DNA of 7,669 nt, from the NCBI GenBank assembly GCA_964479445.1, contig CAYZMH010000121.1, forward strand, positions 1 through 7,669, in the 5' to 3' direction. The position numbers and the translations under genes are program-made. This stretch comes from CAYZMH01 sp964479445 (lineage in GTDB: Bacteria; Bacteroidota; Bacteroidia; Bacteroidales; GCA-2748055). The notes below the pieces were generated by a model. The model searched no databases. It was not told the origin of the DNA and was given only the letters and a program-made list of their open reading frames with translations. Positions 5,064-7,669 of the stretch are shown here, piece after piece (the first letter of the stretch is position 1; each line of letters begins with the position of its first letter).

Positions 5064-7334
5064 GGTGCCTCCCTGGTACTGCGAGTCCACAACCGCAAAA
5101 GCTGCCATATTGACGATCTCTCTTACCGAGCTCTCCATCTGAAGAATATGCACCGGCTTGCCCATTCCAAGAAGGATTGGTCCGGTAACTTCCGCCCCGC
5201 CGATCTCCTGCATCATTTTATAGGCAATATTCCCTGAGGTTAAATTGGGAAAGATAATGGTATTCACCTCTTTATCCTTGAGTCTGTTGAATGGATATTT
5301 TCGGTTTCGCAACTCCAAATTCAGTGCATAATTCATTTGCATTTCTCCATCCACGATGAGTTGAGGATGCTCTTTGTGCAAAATATCCACAGCTTCCCGG
5401 GCCCGCCTTGGACTTCCTTCGCGAATCGATCCAAAATTGGAATAAGAAACCACCGAGATTACCGGCTCAATATTGAAGTGTTCAACTGCTTCAGCCACCA
5501 GGAGGGTGGTATCGGCAATGGTCTGTGCGCTTGGCTGGATATTAACTGTGGTATCTGCAAAAAACAGGGGGCCTCGTTTCGTTTGTACGATGTACATACC
5601 TGCAATATGCTTCTTCGGGTTATTGGAACCGGTAATTTGTATAGCAGGACGGATGACATCTGCATATTTGCTGGAAAAACCTGATAAAAATGCATCTGCA
5701 TCTCCCATTTCTACCATCATAATCCCGAAATGGTTGGGCAGGAACATTTGTTGCAGGGCCTCTTCATAGGTCATTCCTTTTCTCTGTCTCTTCTCATAGA
5801 GTTTTTGAGCATATTTGCGACGCAGGTCATCGGCCTCGGGGCAGCGTTGCTCGATGATTCGAACATCGCCAAGATCCAGATGGTTCTCTTTTATCAGGGC
5901 CTTTATTTTTTCACGATCACCCATGAGTATGGGATCTGCAATCCCTTCTGTTTTGATAGCCTGAACCGCCTTGAGCATGGTAAAGTTATCGGCTTCTCCA
6001 AACACCACCTTTTTAGGTTTCTGCATGGCTTTTGCGCGCACTTCATTGATCAGCTGGGTTTCCAGTCCCATTCGTTTTTTCAGGGTCTCCCGGTAGGCAT
6101 CCCAGTCATGAATGGTTGTTCGTGCAACGCCTGTTTCAATTGCTGCTTTTGCCACAGCGGGGGCTACATGGTAAATCAGTCGTGGATCCAGGGGTTTGGG
6201 GATGATATATTCCCTTCCAAAATAGAGGTTTTTAATCTTATAGGCTTTATTAACCACCTCGGGAACATCCTGTTTGGTCAATTCAGCCAGTGCATATACC
6301 GCAGCCACTTTCATCTCTTCATTAATTGCCCTGGCTTTCACATCCAGAGCACCCCGGAAGATAAAAGGGAAGCCGAGCACGTTGTTAATCTGGTTGGGAT
6401 AATCAGACCTGCCGGTGGCAAATATAATATCATCCCGGGCTTCTATGGCTTTTTCATAGCTTATTTCCGGATTGGGATTGGCCATGGCAAATACAATAGG
6501 ATCCCGGGCCATCGATTTAAGCATTTCAGGTTTCAGTACATCTGCCACAGAAAGACCCAGGAACACATCGGCATCCCTGATCACTTCTTCCAGGGTTTCT
6601 GCCGCCGTATCCTGAACAAATTCTGCCTTGTATTTATTTAACCCGGTTCTTTTTTTGCTAAGCACTCCCCGGCTGTCGCACATAAAGATATTCTCTTTCT
6701 TCACCCCCAGGGAGGTATAAAGTCTTGCACATGATATAGCTGAAGCTCCGGCTCCGTTCACTACCACTTTTAACTCCCCGATCTTTTTATTGACCAGTTC
6801 GAGGGCATTGAGCAATCCGGCTCCCGAAATAATCGCTGTACCGTGCTGATCATCATGAAAAACGGGTATATCCAGTTCCTTTTTGAGCCGCTCCTCAATT
6901 TCAAAACATTCAGGCGCTTTAATATCTTCCAGGTTGATTCCTCCAAAGGTCGGAGCGATCGCTTTGACCACTTCCACGAATGAATCTACCTCTTTGCGGT
7001 CCACTTCCACATCGAAGACATCCACATCGGCAAAAATTTTGAACAGCAGTCCTTTCCCTTCCATGACAGGCTTTCCGGGCATAGCCCCGATATCTCCAAG
7101 TCCGAGCACTGCCGTACCATTGGAGATTACGGCTACCAGGTTTCCTTTGGCCGTATACTTGAAAACATCCTGAGGATTTTTTTGAATCTCCAGGCAGGGT
7201 TCTGCCACTCCCGGCGAATATGCAAGCGAGAGATCCTGCTGGGTAGTGTGAGGTTTCGTGGGGATTACTTCGATTTTCCCGGGTCTTCCGCTGCTGTGGT
7301 AGTTCAGCGCTTCTTCTTTGGTAAATTTTGCCAT
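5037..7334 (-). CDS. maeB: NADP-type malic enzyme, hybrid with phosphotransacetylase-like domain
   Basis: This 765-aa multidomain malic enzyme oxidatively decarboxylates malate to pyruvate and CO2, feeding pyruvate and, in the MaeB class, usually NADPH to biosynthesis. The N-terminal catalytic part carries Y39 (SLAYSPGVAEP), K94 (MEGKGLLFK), the metal ligands E136-D137 (NLEDIKAPE) and D161-D162 (FHDDQHGTA). The Rossmann loop is NGAGASAI (193-200), and MANPNPE (284-290) is a conserved family block. From about residue 438 to the end a phosphotransacetylase-like domain follows (VVFGEADN, SVVSYSNFGSIREGSPRRA, FPNLTSGNIAYK). In studied hybrids it is regulatory, sensing acetyl-CoA, rather than catalytic. 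NADP over NAD preference is inferred from the class. The length is normal and the domains are intact. The start ATG at 7334 fits the family MAKFTKEEAL beginning. It is cytosolic and monocistronic. Confidence 0.95.
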   Translation of the reverse strand: MAKFTKEEALNYHSSGRPGKIEVIPTKPHTTQQDLSLAYSPGVAEPCLEIQKNPQDVFKYTAKGNLVAVISNGTAVLGLGDIGAMPGKPVMEGKGLLFKIFADVDVFDVEVDRKEVDSFVEVVKAIAPTFGGINLEDIKAPECFEIEERLKKELDIPVFHDDQHGTAIISGAGLLNALELVNKKIGELKVVVNGAGASAISCARLYTSLGVKKENIFMCDSRGVLSKKRTGLNKYKAEFVQDTAAETLEEVIRDADVFLGLSVADVLKPEMLKSMARDPIVFAMANPNPEISYEKAIEARDDIIFATGRSDYPNQINNVLGFPFIFRGALDVKARAINEEMKVAAVYALAELTKQDVPEVVNKAYKIKNLYFGREYIIPKPLDPRLIYHVAPAVAKAAIETGVARTTIHDWDAYRETLKKRMGLETQLINEVRAKAMQKPKKVVFGEADNFTMLKAVQAIKTEGIADPILMGDREKIKALIKENHLDLGDVRIIEQRCPEADDLRRKYAQKLYEKRQRKGMTYEEALQQMFLPNHFGIMMVEMGDADAFLSGFSSKYADVIRPAIQITGSNNPKKHIAGMYIVQTKRGPLFFADTTVNIQPSAQTIADTTLLVAEAVEHFNIEPVISVVSYSNFGSIREGSPRRAREAVDILHKEHPQLIVDGEMQMNYALNLELRNRKYPFNRLKDKEVNTIIFPNLTSGNIAYKMMQEIGGAEVTGPILLGMGKPVHILQMESSVREIVNMAAFAVVDSQYQGGTLTQGESPE

Positions 7335-7357
7335 GTCGTATACTGGTTTTGGGAATT

Positions 7358-7365
7358 CAAAGATA
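7358..7365 (-). promoter_or_regulatory. Likely -7 element of maeB
   Basis: On the minus strand TATCTTTG (7365-7358) matches TAnnTTTG and lies 23 nt before the maeB ATG, allowing a leader of roughly 15-20 nt. The region 19-21 nt upstream has T-rich sequence but no exact TTTG, so the promoter may depend on an activator. Confidence 0.45.
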
Positions 7366-7393
7366 AAGGTACAAAGCGGGAAAAGGAAAAACT

Positions 7394-7412
7394 GTTGTTC
7401 ATGGTAAACAAC
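7394..7412. promoter_or_regulatory. Inverted repeat upstream of the maeB promoter
   Basis: GTTGTT (7394-7399) and AACAAC (7407-7412) form a perfect 6-bp inverted repeat with a 7-bp spacer, about 30 bp upstream of the maeB -7 box. The position fits an activator site next to a weak -33 region. No regulator can be named. Confidence 0.3.
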
Positions 7413-7441
7413 ATGATGTTATGTAGCACAGGCTGAAAATG

Positions 7442-7470
7442 CAAAAGCCTCCCTTTTCAGGAGGCTTTTG
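7442..7470 (-). terminator. Intrinsic terminator after tRNA-Leu
   Basis: CAAAAGCCTCC (7442-7452) pairs perfectly with GGAGGCTTTTG (7460-7470) around a 7-nt loop. It lies 3 nt past the tRNA-Leu CCA end. The stem is A/T-flanked on both strands, so it ends in TTTT in either direction; its obvious client is the leftward tRNA transcript. Confidence 0.85.
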
Positions 7471-7472
7471 TC

Positions 7473-7561
7473 TGGTACCCGAAGCCGGAATCGAACCGGC
7501 ACGGCCATTGCTGGCCACTGGATTTTAAGTCCAGCGCGTCTACCAATTCCGCCATTCGGGC
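7473..7561 (-). tRNA. tRNA-Leu (anticodon TAA), complete
   Basis: On the minus strand the acceptor strands GCCCGAA and TTCGGGT pair (with G-T at the first position), followed by discriminator A and an encoded CCA (7475-7473). The D arm holds GGCGGAATTGGTAGACGC. The anticodon stem CTGGA/TCCAG encloses CTTAAAA with anticodon TAA (7527-7525), reading UUA and UUG. The long variable arm (TGGCCAGCAATGGCCG) is typical of class II tRNA-Leu. The T arm contains GGTTCGATTCC. The length is 89 nt with CCA. No TAnnTTTG box occurs between 7562 and 7669 on this strand, so the promoter may lie beyond the window. Confidence 0.96.
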
Positions 7562-7625
7562 ATTTTCCGGCAGACCTGATTATTCAAACTCTTTCTTTTT
7601 ACCACCAATCGTTCCATTATCCACG

Positions 7626-7661
7626 GAATGGCGGCAGCTCGTAAACTCGGTTCCGCCATTC
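7626..7661. repeat. 9-bp inverted repeat using the tRNA-derived sequence
   Basis: GAATGGCGG (7626-7634) is the perfect complement of CCGCCATTC (7653-7661), with an 18-nt loop. The right arm belongs to the tRNA-Leu 5' copy, so the tRNA-like fragment forms one side of a palindrome. No T-run follows, which argues against a terminator. A REP-like element or a decayed att-type site is possible. Confidence 0.5.
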
Positions 7662-7669
7662 GGGCATTT
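7651..7669 (-). repeat. Partial copy of the tRNA-Leu 5' end
   Basis: Bases 7651-7669 are identical to 7547-7565, a 19-nt direct repeat at a distance of 104 bp that runs to the window edge. It covers the first 15 nt of tRNA-Leu plus 4 nt of 5' flank. Leftward of 7651 the sequence diverges and no D, anticodon or T arm follows, so it is a fragment, not a second tRNA. Confidence 0.7.

Noticed and set aside
5730..6641. 303-residue plus-strand open frame inside maeB
   Set aside because: It is the antisense shadow of the well-conserved malic enzyme; its translation is rich in Phe, His, Ile and Cys without any domain.
7182..7436. 84-residue plus-strand open frame across the maeB start and promoter
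   Set aside because: It overlaps the maeB 5' end in antisense, has no recognisable domain, and covers promoter signals.
7626..7661. Intrinsic terminator at the right edge
   Set aside because: The inverted repeat has an 18-nt loop and no following T-run on either strand.

Overview
The window reads as a chromosomal segment from a member of the Bacteroidota. The evidence is the repeated occurrence of the Bacteroidota-type promoter (TTTG about 20 bp upstream of TAnnTTTG), the scarcity of Shine-Dalgarno sequences, and the gene families present. The order or genus cannot be fixed from the sequence alone.

Layout from left to right. A truncated tRNA-Phe(GAA) lies on the minus strand, with its own well-formed promoter and a long structured leader. 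Diverging from it is a two-gene plus-strand operon: a cytosolic M16 zinc peptidase and a class I O-methyltransferase, coupled by a TAATG stop/start overlap. Next come two plus-strand regulatory genes. The first is a MerR-type regulator with a C-terminal cobalamin-binding domain of the CarH/LitR kind. The second, after a 428-bp gene-free region rich in repeats and promoter signals, is a small ECF-type sigma factor closed by a strong intrinsic terminator. A convergent minus-strand SRPBCC-fold gene follows. Divergent from that gene is a VanZ-like membrane protein, whose 3' end overlaps tail to tail with a large minus-strand hybrid malic enzyme (MaeB, malic enzyme plus phosphotransacetylase-like domain). 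The right end holds a terminator, a complete tRNA-Leu(UAA) on the minus strand, and a partial copy of the 5' part of that tRNA at the window edge.

The most interesting part is positions 2100-4680. A B12-binding MerR regulator beside an ECF sigma factor resembles the LitR-LitS pair of Streptomyces and the CarH photoreceptor systems. The W-x9-EH and ExHxxG motifs that place adenosylcobalamin are both present. The residue that aligns with the second (light-state) cobalt-binding histidine of Thermus CarH is glutamine, and the usual distal GG of the B12 fold is missing. A TAAACA/GTTnAAC-type motif recurs upstream of the regulator, twice upstream of the sigma gene (once overlapping its predicted -7 element), and upstream of the SRPBCC gene. 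This gives a testable model of a small light- or B12-responsive regulon. No carotenoid or photolyase gene is inside the window, so the main targets of the sigma factor are not visible.

The remaining genes (peptidase, methyltransferase, VanZ-like, MaeB, tRNAs) look like ordinary conserved chromosome. No insertion sequence, phage gene or CRISPR array was seen.
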